NCBI GenBank assembly: GCA_947579605.1 | Contig: OX388307.1 | Location: forward strand, 6,301,237-6,365,236 | Length of the DNA stretch: 64,000 nucleotides | Direction of reading: 5' to 3' | DNA from: Athripsodes cinereus | Lineage: Eukaryota > Arthropoda > Insecta > Trichoptera > Leptoceridae | Shown: positions 46,817 through 57,475 of the stretch, in pieces | Layout of the letters: each line of letters starts with the position of its first letter | Position numbering within the stretch: position 1 is the stretch's first letter | The notes under the pieces: model-generated | Told to the model about the DNA's origin: nothing | Seen by the model: the letters and a program-made list of their open reading frames with translations, nothing else | Database searches by the model: none | Translations under genes and position numbers: made by a program

Positions 46817-47306
46817 TAGACCATTAAAGGTCACGTGGTCTTGTCTATGGATTTGCTTTTGCTTGGAGGGCAAACCGTCAGATCGCGCAAATCATCCTTG
46901 TAGGATGTTATTTATTTATTTATTTATTTATGAAATATACGGCTTGCGCCTTTTTACAAATAACATGATCAAAAAATAATACAGTCTTCACTTACAAACG
47001 ACAAATCAATCAACAAAAACAAAAAAAAATACAAGCTAACACAACTAGGTAACACTAGTGCTCTATTAATAAATACATAGATACAGGCATATATTCATAG
47101 TTTGCTCGGGCACATGGTACTTACCAACCAAACATAGGCATGCAAGTATATAGTTGGGTATCTCTATACATCTTACACTATATCGACCACTGCAAATTCA
47201 TGTTTTATATACATAGCAAATAGATACATAGGTATGCATAGATATAAACACTATTTAAAAGATTTTGTGTAACTGTTGCCCTGCAGAATAATAATTAATA
47301 TTATTT

Positions 47307-47381
47307 GATACCCAACCAGGTGACAACAATTATGTATGAACAATATTTTAATATTATTCCTGATACCCAACCAGGTGACAA
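47307..47381. repeat. 20-bp direct repeat in LINE 3'UTR
   Basis: GATACCCAACCAGGTGACAA at 47307-47326 and again at 47362-47381, with AATATTTTAATATTATT-type AT sequence between. A similar repeated 3'UTR motif occurs in the LINE at 21383 (TGACGTGGAT three times). Confidence 0.9.
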
Positions 47382-47798
47382 TAATATACCTCGCACAATC
47401 AAGTAGGTACAGTCGGCGCACCATTTACCCGAACCTAAAATTAACAATAAAATAATGAAAAAAAGTATAATAAAAAAAACATAAAATATTCCCAAATATT
47501 ATAGTCTCCTCAAAAGTCTATCCTTCCTTTCATCCTTCTAAGCATTTCACCCAGTTAAACCTCAATAAATGTACTTATGACTAAATTTATATAGGATTGA
47601 ATACAAAATTATCTTATATAACTACGTTAGCAACACAAAGAACAAACAATTATATATATAAAAAAAATCACATTATCTAAGTATACAGCTTTTTACTTCC
47701 TTTGCATACAATATCCAAAACAATACTCACACTCCACACTTTATGCATTCAATAAAACAATATCAAACACCAGAATACAACACATAGGTATCATACAA

Positions 47799-48953
47799 TT
47801 ATAAAGTTTTTGGGGCAAACAAACCTTTCAGAAGAGTTTTAAAGGCAATCAGATTTATATTAAACATATCAATACTTGTTAGATATTTGTTTCCCATGCT
47901 GTGCAAGCGGGGCACCACTGTATGTCTTATATAGTTAGTACTATAATTATCTATATAAAATGTATCACTACTTCTAGTACAACGATTGGGTATCCGAAAT
48001 TTAATAAGATGCAGTAAGTCAGGGTTGTCAAAAAAGTTATTAATTATTTTAAATAATAAAATTAAATCGTTGACTATTCTCCTATCTTCTAGGGTTTCCA
48101 AATTCAATTTAAACAACAAAAAATTATAATCCGATTCTTCTCGTGGGATACCCAGTTTATAATTTATAAATCTTAAGAACTTGTGCTCGATACGCTCTAT
48201 GTTATGAATATGTACATTATATGTGGGCGACCATATTGATGAATTAAACTCGAGCTGACTGCGAACCAGTGACACATAGAGTAATACAATAGTTTGAATA
48301 TTATTAAAATCATTAACCGTTCTGAGGACAAAGCCTAATGTTTTCAATGCTCTTCCTGTTATTTCTGTGATGTGATTAACAAATGATATTTTCTCATCGA
48401 AAACTACTCCCAGATCACGTATCTCCTTTACAGACTCTAATCTATCATTATCAATGTAATAATCAAAGCAAATACAATATTTATTTCTAGAAAATGTTAT
48501 ATGCTGACATTTTTTGCCATTCAAAAACAAAAAGTTCCTATGGCACCATAAATTCAACTTGTTTAAGTTGTCCTGAAGAGTATGGCAGTCACCTAAACCC
48601 TCTATCCTTCTGAATATTTTTAAATCATCAGCAAACAAGAGGCATTCAACATCATTCATTACATAGGTCAGATCATTTATAAAAACAAGAAACAGTACGG
48701 GAGAGAGATGGCTACCCTGTGGCAAGCCGCTTGTCGCCACAAAGCTATCTGAAATGACATTTTTAATTCTTACTCGCAGCGATCGTCCAGTCAAAAAACT
48801 CCTGAACCATTTTAGCAGGCTACCCGTTATTCCTAAGGCATTAAGCTTATGTAAAAGAATACTATGTGGAACCTTGTCGAATGCCTTGCTAAAGTCTGTA
48901 TAGATACTGTCTACTTGACAGCCCTGTGCAAGACATTCGACAATAGTGTTCAT
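47799..48953 (-). pseudogene. LINE reverse transcriptase, palm to C-terminus
   Basis: 384 codons after a frameshift. Visible motifs: YTDFSKAFDKVPH (first catalytic Asp, about residue 20), SGLPQGSHLSPVLF (about 75-88), LLFADDLKIF (catalytic D-D at about 109-110), then IRDLGVVFD and a long C-terminal region. This is the catalytic half of a Jockey/CR1-superfamily reverse transcriptase that copies the element's RNA at a nicked target. The Met at 48953 is not a true start; translation would have to continue from the frame listed next. Within this frame no stop occurs until 47799, so the copy is young but dead because of the frameshift and 5' loss. Confidence 0.9.
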
Positions 48954-50416
48954 AAATAGTCAAATTTGTTAGGGTAGACCTTCCTGGCATAAAACCATGT
49001 TGCTGGGGCTCAATAATTCTAGATATCGGAGGCATAATCTGTTCTAGCACGAGAGATTCAAACAGCTTGGCCATTGCAGACTGAATGCATATTGGCCTGT
49101 AATCTGAAATATTTGCTTTATCTCCCTTTTTAAAAATAGGTGTGATATTACCGAACTTCCACGTTGACGGAAAAATACCAATCTCTAGGGATCTATTAAA
49201 AATAACAAAAAGAGGGACAACAAGCGCATGTGCACACCTTTTCAAGAATATCGGGGGTACGCCATCAGGGCCCGCTGACTTTCTATGATCTAAATGAAAC
49301 AGTTTATGTTCCAATTTTTTAAATGGAATTTTACAATGTGATATATCAATTATCTTATTACCAGTGTCATAAGAGACGTTAGTTTTATTATGTTGATCTG
49401 GTTCATATACCTCACCAAAAAAGTTTGCAAATTTGTTTACAATGTTCTTTAGCTCACAAACCCGTTCCTGATTCAAATGCATTTGTTCCGGGTAGTTATT
49501 ATCACTTTTCGACAGAGAATTTTTAAATTTCCACAGACTTTTTGCATCAGTTACAGTATTTTCGACTTTCTTTATATAGTTTGTGTAACATGAAGTCTTC
49601 AGTTGGTTACACCTGGATCTAAGCTCACTGAACTTGTTGTAAAGCTTTTCATCGTAAGATTCCTTGTATGCTTTGTGTATCATTTTCTTTTGCAGTATCG
49701 CTTCTATTAGCTCCCTTGTGAACCATATTGGATAATCGTTCACTTTGTATTTTTCATATGGAATAAATTTGTTTATTGTTTCATACAAGATACCGTAAAA
49801 GACAGATATTACGAACTCAAAATTTGAACTTTGCAAGAAGGACCAGTCACATTTGAAGAGAAAATCTATTGCGGCTTCGTAGTCTCCCTTTAGATAATTA
49901 TACGAAAAAGTTTCTTTAGTTTCATTTTCAACACTTGATAAGCCTAAGCCAACCCACAGAGGTGCATGATGATCATCAATTGGTACAACCTGCTCGGAAG
50001 AGACATCCACATGTATATTCTCAACGTTAGAGAAAATCAGATCGAGTAGACGATTTCCAGCATTGTATACGAAATTTCGCTGTGCCAGACCCAAAAAAAT
50101 TGTCGTCTCAATAACTTCTCTTGCCCCCTCATGATTATCCTCATTCACAGGAAACACGTTCGCATCCGAAGACCATTTTATTTTTGGCAAATTAAAATCT
50201 CCAAATATGAGAAACCTTGTTTGAGGATATTTACTATGAAGTCGTTCCAACTCATCGCAAAACGATTTATATATTTCGGGGGCGGCGGCCGGTGGGATGT
50301 AAACATTTCCTATTATAATTTTATCCCGGTTCGATTTGATTTGTACAAATAACTGTTCAATATTTTTATTTTAAGTCTTAATGAAAACTGAGGGGATGTT
50401 TTTCTTCACTGCCACC
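48954..50416 (-). pseudogene. LINE endonuclease (partial) and reverse transcriptase N-part
   Basis: Minus-strand frame upstream of the frameshift. From the 5' side: VAVKKNIPSVF, an in-frame TAA at 50371-50373, EQLFVQIKSN, GNVYIPP, then LIFGDFNLP and DDHHAPLWV (the GDFN and DHHAP elements of an APE-type endonuclease). The reverse transcriptase start follows: AGPDGVPP, TPIFKKGDKANISDYRPI, GFMPGRST. The frame departs from the next one near 48950-48960, where about one or two bases are gained or lost between LTNLTIY and MNTIVECL; the old frame runs on uselessly to 48889. The N-terminal endonuclease residues and any ORF1 are missing. Confidence 0.9.
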
Positions 50417-50715
50417 AAAAAAAAAAAAGTTACACGACACTGACAATTTTTTGATTATTAGGTATTCTTTAGGCGTTCCACCCAATATTGAGTGATTTTG
50501 CAATACTGACGGTTGGAAGGATAATACCTACATGACAACGCTCTTCTTTGAAATAATTTACTATCTGAGATAGCATGTGCTATGGCACTTTATCTCTTTT
50601 CACGCGTAGTTAGGACTGCGCAGTTAGAAAGAGATTCCACCTTTTTGTTTGTTTTGTTTTTGTTCCGTTGTTGTCCTCCAAACATTTTTCTGTGACGTCA
50701 TCCTTTAATGGTCTA

Positions 50716-52692
50716 TAGATAAGTATTAATTTTTCTCAATCTATTGATTTTTGATACACAAATCACCTTTCATTCGATAGAGCTGAAGCAAATAATCGAT
50801 TGGTACAATTTATTCAATTTCGAATAAAATCACGTACCTACCTAATTCTAATTTCGCGCGCCGTTTATCTATACCTATTATTAGGGTTGAGTGGAAGATG
50901 TTTTATTACAACAAGTCCGCCCTTTGACTTCTCATTGTTGGTGCATTGTTTTATAACTTTCTTATTTAAGTGTACCTATCACTTGCTCAATAAATATTTT
51001 ATGATTACATTTATTGACTTGTTAGAGAAGTATCTAGGCTAGCTAGTACAAGATAAATGGTTACCAAGTACCAATATTCAGTCAGAGAGCGTGTTTTACT
51101 AATCCAACGAAAAAATAAATAAATGCAGCTCCGCCCTCTACACAACACATACAGACACGGGCACTCGATTCGATGCGATTCCATCTCTTTCCAACACATA
51201 ATATTATATTGATACATACTATACGCACTGCAGTCGTTGCACGGGTCTTATTGGATACTAATAGCATTCTAACTGCGACAGAACAAGAAATAAAAAAAAC
51301 ACCATAAATCGATTATTACGATAAAATCGTGACTATTACATTATAAATAACATAAGAATGGATATCTTTTTTACCATAAATTCAATATAATTTTTAATTC
51401 AATAATTTTCAGCATTTTAATATATTATCATCACAGCAAACGCACGCATATCTCCATCGCATTCAAACGCATGTAAACTGCTTGTTATACAATATCCCTA
51501 TCCTGCTCTGACATAGTAATATGCACTAATCTTGCTTCAACGCATACAAACGACGATCAAACGTCATTCTTATCGAATGAGATTCAAACAAGTTTACCCG
51601 AAAAGGTGAGTGAATCCACAACAATAAAAAAATGAGTGGATTTTTTTTTCAAAAAGGACAAAGTCATCGTATGTAGATTGTATTTTTTGTTGTAAAAAAT
51701 GATCGTAAACTTTTTACCCCTGTGCGTGTGTCACACTGATTAGACGAGTATTTATGTATATAAGTGGACTGAATTATGCAGTATGAAGTCGCGACTTGAA
51801 TGCGTCTCGTTCTAACTAATTGCATTAGTGTATGCTGTATGGTGTGATTGTATTCATTATTCAGTTGGTATTGGTGTTGTGTAACCGTTTACACCTACAG
51901 TCTACAGCATGCAGCATGAGAATGCTGAGTGAATACACCGCCGCACTGTAGGTAGGTACTATACAGACATGAGACACAATATTATATGAACCTCATGCAC
52001 ATTGATTAGATACATTACATTAAGTAGTTACTAGTGTCTCTTCGTTATTACATATACATATAATATATCTAACAGCATGTGTATCTATCTACTACATACC
52101 TACACGCGATGCATTGTCTGCCGATTATAATACAACCACGTGTTATTTCGTTGTTCCTGTTTCCGACAAATATAATTTCAAATTTAAAACAATATTACGT
52201 AGGCAACTTTTAGTTAAAGTACATACAATTTTCAATTATTATCTACAGGCACAATGTAACTATTTGCAATAATCTACTAAAGATCTGCTATTGGTCGTAG
52301 CACGTCTAATAAACATTTTATTTCTCAAAAATCACATTCTCAAGTTCAATTTAAGAATCATTTTTAAAATGGGTTTGAAAATAGAACCCTATCACACAAT
52401 CAAACTAAGATATTGACTTAATGTTAATAATGTATTAAAACCATTGAAACGTATGTATGTATGTTGGTACGTTGTACAATGATGACAGACACTTGCCGAC
52501 GGCAACTGACAAAATCGACTCAATGTCTCCAAATAAACGCGGGTCTCCTATAGCAGTAGTTGATGTACCTAATTGTAAAATACATTTTTCGTTATTTACC
52601 ACACATTTAAACCTAAAAAGTATATAAAAACGCTCATACATTTACTATATGCATGCATTTGCATAATTTCTGCATACATATTAAAAATATTA
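50716..52692. other. gene-free
   Basis: No gene is recognised. A TATATAAG at about 51757 and a CAGT-type initiator-like site downstream exist, but nothing coding follows. Too weak to call a promoter. Confidence 0.4.
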
Positions 52693-52700
52693 CTCAACAG

Positions 52701-54063
52701 CAGAGATGTGCAAAATACTTCCAAAAAAGTATTTAAATACAAAATACAAATACTTTTGAATTTTTGTATTTCAAATACAAAATACTAAATACTTTTTCAA
52801 AATGGTATTTAAATACAAAATACAAAATACGTATTTTCAAAATACTTTTTTAAAATACCTTTTTAAATACTTTTTACTAATAGTCGAACAAGGTGTAAGA
52901 CAAAAGTATTTAATATTTACATAAACCATTGATGAATGAAAAAGAAATTAAAAACTGGACAAAAGTATACATAAATGGAGAAAGGGTTGACATGATTAGC
53001 TGATATAGAATTGCTTGCAGACAATTGATGAATACCATTGATGAATGAAAAACTGGACAAGAGTATACATAAATGGAGAAAGGGTTGACATGATTCGATA
53101 TATCATTGCTTGCAGACAATGAGGATGAGCCTTAGGAAGAACTGTCAAAATAGAAAAAAAAAATTAAGTCATGACAAAATGTACCGTTGTTAGAAGAGAT
53201 AGGCCGAATATTGTCATAAATGGATTGAGTATCATCAAGCAGGTAAGAGAATTCCTGACTTAGGCTGCAAAATAAATCAGAATGGATAATCCAAATCTGA
53301 AATCGTATGGACTACTGTAACATCATATTATATACAGGACTGCTCCAGACTCTTCCTTATCGTCTTCAGATGGTTTTTAATGTTGCCTCCGGATCATTTA
53401 CAGAGAGAATAAGAGCTGCCACATAACTTCACTACTAAGAAGTCTACACTAACTGTGAGTCCTAGAGATAGTGGTGTTTAAACTGTGTCTCACTGTCCAC
53501 AAGGCAGCACACCACCCACTGAGCTGTTCCGCTGACGAAAATGTGTGGCGAAGGCTGTGATCAGCTTCTTAAACTCGTTGAACTCAATAGGGCAAATACC
53601 TCTAAATTTGCAGAAAGAAGAAACAGAGTCGCAGCGTCATCTGCCTGGAATAGATTGCCTTCAGACAAAATTGAAATTGCTACCTTTCAGGAGAAATCAC
53701 AGCGCCCTTGAAATGGCCATGAAACATTAAACGGCGTCATGTATAATTTGTTCAATCATCATTATTATGTGTGTATATCTTAAACATGGAGTACTCTAAT
53801 GGAAACGTTGTATTTGTAATTCAACAAATTGGCAAAAAGAGCTTGCGTACGCGCATATCAATTAATGGCAGAATTTTGTTTCAAACAATAAAAAGGTATT
53901 TTGTAAAAGTATTTTGTGTAAAATACAAAATACTCAAAAAAAGTATTTCAAATAAAATACAAAATACTTTTTACAAAAAGGTATTTGAAATAGGTACAAA
54001 ATACAAATACGTATTTTGTATTTGTATTTTAAATACTTTTATTTCAAATACGTCACATCTCTG
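52701..54063. mobile_element. hAT DNA transposon, non-autonomous
   Basis: 1363 bp with terminal inverted repeat CAGAGATGTG/CACATCTCTG and a perfect 8-bp target duplication CTCAACAG (52693-52700 and 54064-54071), diagnostic of hAT. Both ends (about 52710-52890 and 53890-54050) are packed with subterminal AAATACAAAATAC/GTATTTTGTATTT repeats in both orientations, as in other hATs. No hAT transposase domain is recognisable. Around 53575-53710 a plus-strand frame reads RNRVAASSAWNRLPSDK, which looks more like a LINE C-terminus than hAT, so foreign sequence may have been captured. Confidence 0.95.
52924..53120. repeat. ~110-bp tandem duplication inside the hAT element
   Basis: Unit 1 starts ACCATTGATGAATGAAAAAG at 52924 and unit 2 starts ACCATTGATGAATGAAAAAC at 53034. 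Both contain TACATAAATGGAGAAAGGGT, TGACATGATT and ATTGCTTGCAGACAAT. The second is shortened by internal deletions. Confidence 0.88.
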
Positions 54064-54071
54064 CTCAACAG

Positions 54072-54165
54072 ACAACTCGTCTGTACGACCAACAAATTGT
54101 GCAAACTCCTTTTAGTAGGAAACGAGAAAGGTGTCCCGAAGCTTACGAATCAGCTTAAGCTGGTT
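54072..54165 (+). repeat. single arm of the foldback element
   Basis: AACAAATTGTGCAAACTCCT, TTAGTAGGAAACGAGAAAGG, CCGAAGCTTACGAATCAGC: matches the right arm of 24095-24276 in reverse. The other arm is absent. It directly follows the hAT target duplication, so the hAT may have inserted into its edge. Confidence 0.65.
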
Positions 54166-55218
54166 TACATATACCTACATAAGTACTATCACGAGATATC
54201 CCACAAATGGTCAGTAACTAAACAATAGAGAAAAATAAAAAGTTCATAAATTACCAAATAGTTCAAAAAGTTCATAAAGGTATCTGCTTGAATATCTTAT
54301 AATAATAAAAACAGTTTTTTAACAATAACTTAATAAACAACGTAAGCCTTTTTACCAAATTAGCTATCCCAATCCAGTTTCACGAGTTGCAATCCAGTTT
54401 CATATGTGGCAAGGAAAAGGGCGTTTTGACGGCGAAAAGACGGCCTTTTGAAAACTTGACAATATACTGACCGCAAGAGATCGGAAGTAGGCGGTGCAAG
54501 AACCGTATTTATTAAAGAATTAACTTCAAGTGAAAATAAAATATTTATTCACATTACCCGCAATAGGCTCGAGATTCCTGTACTAGTTTTCATGAGGGAG
54601 TTCACAGATCACCAGTAAGTTGGTATTTTTATTCTAAACCAGTAGGTAACGATCTATGGCTAAGTAATTTTTTAATAAAGAAAAAGCACAATATAAGGGA
54701 GCCTAAAACTATGCAGACGTCATCTGATAACCATGTCTTTTTGGAAACGCGACTACGTGAAACAAACATGAGGCACAGGTTTCTTTTATTCTATTTCTTT
54801 CTCCGAGACGATGTGAGGTAGAATCTCGACGAAACGTTGGTAAAACGCCACCTCATAATGTCAAACATTTAGTATGCGGATTGATCAAATAAATAAATAA
54901 TTATCCTCATAACGTACTTACATAATTATTTATGCTTACATCACTAATTTATTTTCACATGATTATTATATATTTATCAAATTTATTCAAATCTATTTGA
55001 AAATATTTTTAATTAACCGTTTATTATTGTTGAACGATTCAAGATTTATTTTTGACTTGAGATTTTGTGATATAAACGCCTGTTGAACTGTCTAATTAAT
55101 TAATACCTATATGTATGTAATTTTGTAAAAAGCTAAACCGTAAGTATATGAATGAGTGAATAAATAAATAATATGTTGTAAGTATATATAATGGATAAGT
55201 ATAGTCGCCTTTTAACGC
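54166..55218. other. no recognisable gene
   Basis: AT-rich with a SINE-like scrap at 54183-54215 (CACGAGATATCCCACAAATG). A GACGAAACGTTGG motif near 54830 recalls the GTCGAAAC repeats but stands alone. Confidence 0.45.
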
Positions 55219-55320
55219 TTTTATTTATTTATTTATTTATATCTTTACTGTACATTGGTTACAATATTACAAAATGAAACAGCGTCTTATACCTAACTGA
55301 TATTTTCGTCCAACTAACCC
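55219..55320 (-). mobile_element. LINE 3' end fragment (GGTTAGTTGGAAG family)
   Basis: In reverse: GGGTTAGTTGGACGAAAATA, ..., GTAATATTGTAACCAATGTA, CAGTAAAGA, AAAT tail. A short, 5'-truncated copy. Confidence 0.75.
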
Positions 55321-55985
55321 GGGCAAATGGCAGAAAGCAGCCCTCCTCCATTCAGAGCGTCTTTGCGTCAATTGAGTCACCTCTTCACATACCTAACATT
55401 CCGGACGTTCTGATATTGTTGTCATGGGAACGGTGTATCTTGAAAGAGAGACTTTTCAGGCTGTAAAGTATATGTACAGGGATAATAAAATAATAGTTGG
55501 TAAGATAGGGATCATGATTGGTTTGCTCATTGTTGTATTTAATTGTTAACTGTATAGGTAATCCACATACAATAAATAAAATAAAATAGGAATACTATTA
55601 TCGTGCCTATACACTATAGGTGAAGGTATTGGTTCCCCACATAGTACGTTAGTTAATGGCCTTTTTATGTACAGACGATAACAATGACCGTGAAAATTTA
55701 TAAATGATAAACGTATTAATAAACACTTTTCATATAAACTCATACATAATTATGTACTATGTATTATTATGTTAAGTAAAATTTAAGTAGGTAACAATGA
55801 AATAAAAAAAATTGAAATGTATGTAGGTATAATGCTAAAATTAAATCTGAAATTTAAAAACAAAAAGCGAGACATCGTGAACTTGAATTCCTATAGGTAC
55901 CAAATCTCGATTTGGTGACGGGAACGTTATTAGTATCTATACCATATAGGTCAATGGATAAACTTAACTTTTTTAATATCGTTTA
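55321..55985. other. no recognisable gene
   Basis: AT-rich, nothing identified. Confidence 0.45.
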
Positions 55986-56251
55986 CACTGAGAAAAATAT
56001 TCACAACGAATCATTGGTACGTACTATCAGATTAGGACCAGAGATAGTACAAACGATTCATTAGTACGAATCTATAATATAACCCTATCGCAAACAAGTC
56101 GTTGGAAAATTTACCAACGAGTTGTTTGCGAAAAGTTAATATTATAGATTCGTATCTACTAATGAATCGTTTATACTATCTTTGGTCCTAATCTGATAGT
56201 ACGTACCTACCAATGATTCGTTGTGAGATTTCATTACTATTTTTTTCAGTG
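55986..56251. mobile_element. palindromic MITE, copy 3
   Basis: 266 bp, ends CACTGAGAAAAATAT/ACTATTTTTTTCAGTG, TA on both sides (55984-55985, 56252-56253). Near-palindromic with the same internal blocks as copy 1. Confidence 0.93.
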
Positions 56252-57334
56252 TATTTTTGAAGGATTTGACAGTTTCGAGACATTTTGAATGTTTCTAAAC
56301 GAGTATTCCACAATGCACGAAAATCCAGTAAAATGTGAAAACCATACCATAAGCAATGTCTTACAGTCACCCAAACGAGAAAACGCAAACTTGAAAAAAT
56401 AAAATGAAACCGATAAGATTTACGAGAAGAATTGTCATAAATCAAAAGTGGACGACATAAAACCGTAAGCTAGGCCATCAGTGTTTATTACAAATGATAT
56501 AAATAAATAAACAAACATAAAATTATGACGCGTGGTTTTCTAATTTATGTCGACACTTTTGCAAACTTTTTACGACTCACGGGGTGACATTAATGCTTCT
56601 AAATTTGAACAATCCTTCTAGAAACAAAATACAAAGACATCATTTCGACTGCGAGCCATAATTATTAAAAACTCGTTGATTTTGTATGTAGTTCACTGTC
56701 CAGCACAATAACATAACTAAACGGTGTTATGCGACAATGTGTCAGGCCACGCCAACCTCAATCTGAGACACCTGATTGATGTTTTGTATAGAGTCAACCT
56801 AACAGTTGTATGGGTATCGAGTTTGCAAATGTAGGTTTTGTAGACGATTGGATTGATTTAGCAACTCAATTATATTTTAAGCAAAGTTAAAATACTTGAT
56901 ACTTTTTAGTTAGAATTATTTCACTGTCTCATATTTTGTTCGACTTTTTATTTGACACATTTTTTTACAATATAATCCAACATTACTGCCGTCAAGTTGG
57001 CAATGTCACATTTTATGTAAGTATGTCGGTATCTATGTATAATGAACATTCTTACTTAGGCGTCTGAGATTTCAGCAAAAATAAAAAGCAAATAAAATAA
57101 CAACTATACCTATGACACATTAAAAAAACAAGTTTCATTATTGTGTACACAGTTATATCATTGAGGAACAAAAATATTCATCAAATAAATGAGTTTAGGT
57201 AGTTACATGCGAAAATGGTGAAAAATAAAAATTAGTGTTTTTGGTCAAGTCTGCATTCTACTATTACTACTATGTCACCATGGTTTCTCACACAAATGGG
57301 GTAGAGATCTGGATAATTTGCTTTAGAAATCGAT
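56252..57334. other. no recognisable gene
   Basis: AT-rich. At 57266-57302 a reversed SINE-like scrap (ACTACTATGTCACCATGG, CACACAAATGGGGTAG). Confidence 0.45.
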
Positions 57335-57475
57335 ATCAAATAATTAAAAAAAAAGAGATGTATCTGGGTTTTTGTTATAAACCCAAATACAACCTTATAC
57401 ACCTTTCACAGTAAGCTAATAAAAGCTTGTGTCGTGAAAGGGGAGTTTGCCGGCACCTGGGATCGAACCACGGAC
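57335..57475 (-). mobile_element. SINE-like repeat with B-box, reversed (empty site for MITE 4)
   Basis: In reverse: CGTGGTTCGATCCCAGGTGC (an RNA polymerase III B-box sequence), CAAACTCCCCTTTCACGACA, AGCTTACTGTGAAAGGTGTA, TAAGGTTGTATTTGGGTTTA, CCCAGATACATCTC and a T/A-rich end. The same order occurs at 60387-60820, where it is split by a MITE. A tRNA-related SINE is likely. Confidence 0.7.

Larger units (their letters stand above)
46908..50423 (-). mobile_element. 5'-truncated, frameshifted LINE
   Basis: A minus-strand non-LTR retrotransposon of about 3.5 kb: partial endonuclease, full reverse transcriptase and C-terminal region, ~890-bp 3'UTR, and an AAAT tail (46908-46931 as TTTA on the plus strand). 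The 5' end breaks inside the endonuclease at an A-run near 50417-50428. I found no target duplication. Confidence 0.93.
46819..50713. mobile_element. probable TA-flanked DNA transposon hosting a LINE
   Basis: Inverted termini GACCATTAAAGG (46819-46830) and CCTTTAATGGTC (50702-50713), with TA on both outer sides (46817-46818, 50714-50715). Between them, apart from the LINE at 46908-50423, about 80 bp of left and 280 bp of right internal sequence remain and show no transposase. I infer a short non-autonomous TA-target element into which the LINE inserted. The TIR is only 12 bp, so coincidence is possible. Confidence 0.65.

Noticed and set aside
51750..51870. TATA-box promoter
   Set aside because: TATATAAG is common by chance here and no transcript or coding region follows.
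57455..57475. tRNA gene on the minus strand (GGTTCGATCCC)
   Set aside because: Only the B-box half is tRNA-like; the downstream sequence is a repeat shared with 60387-60820.
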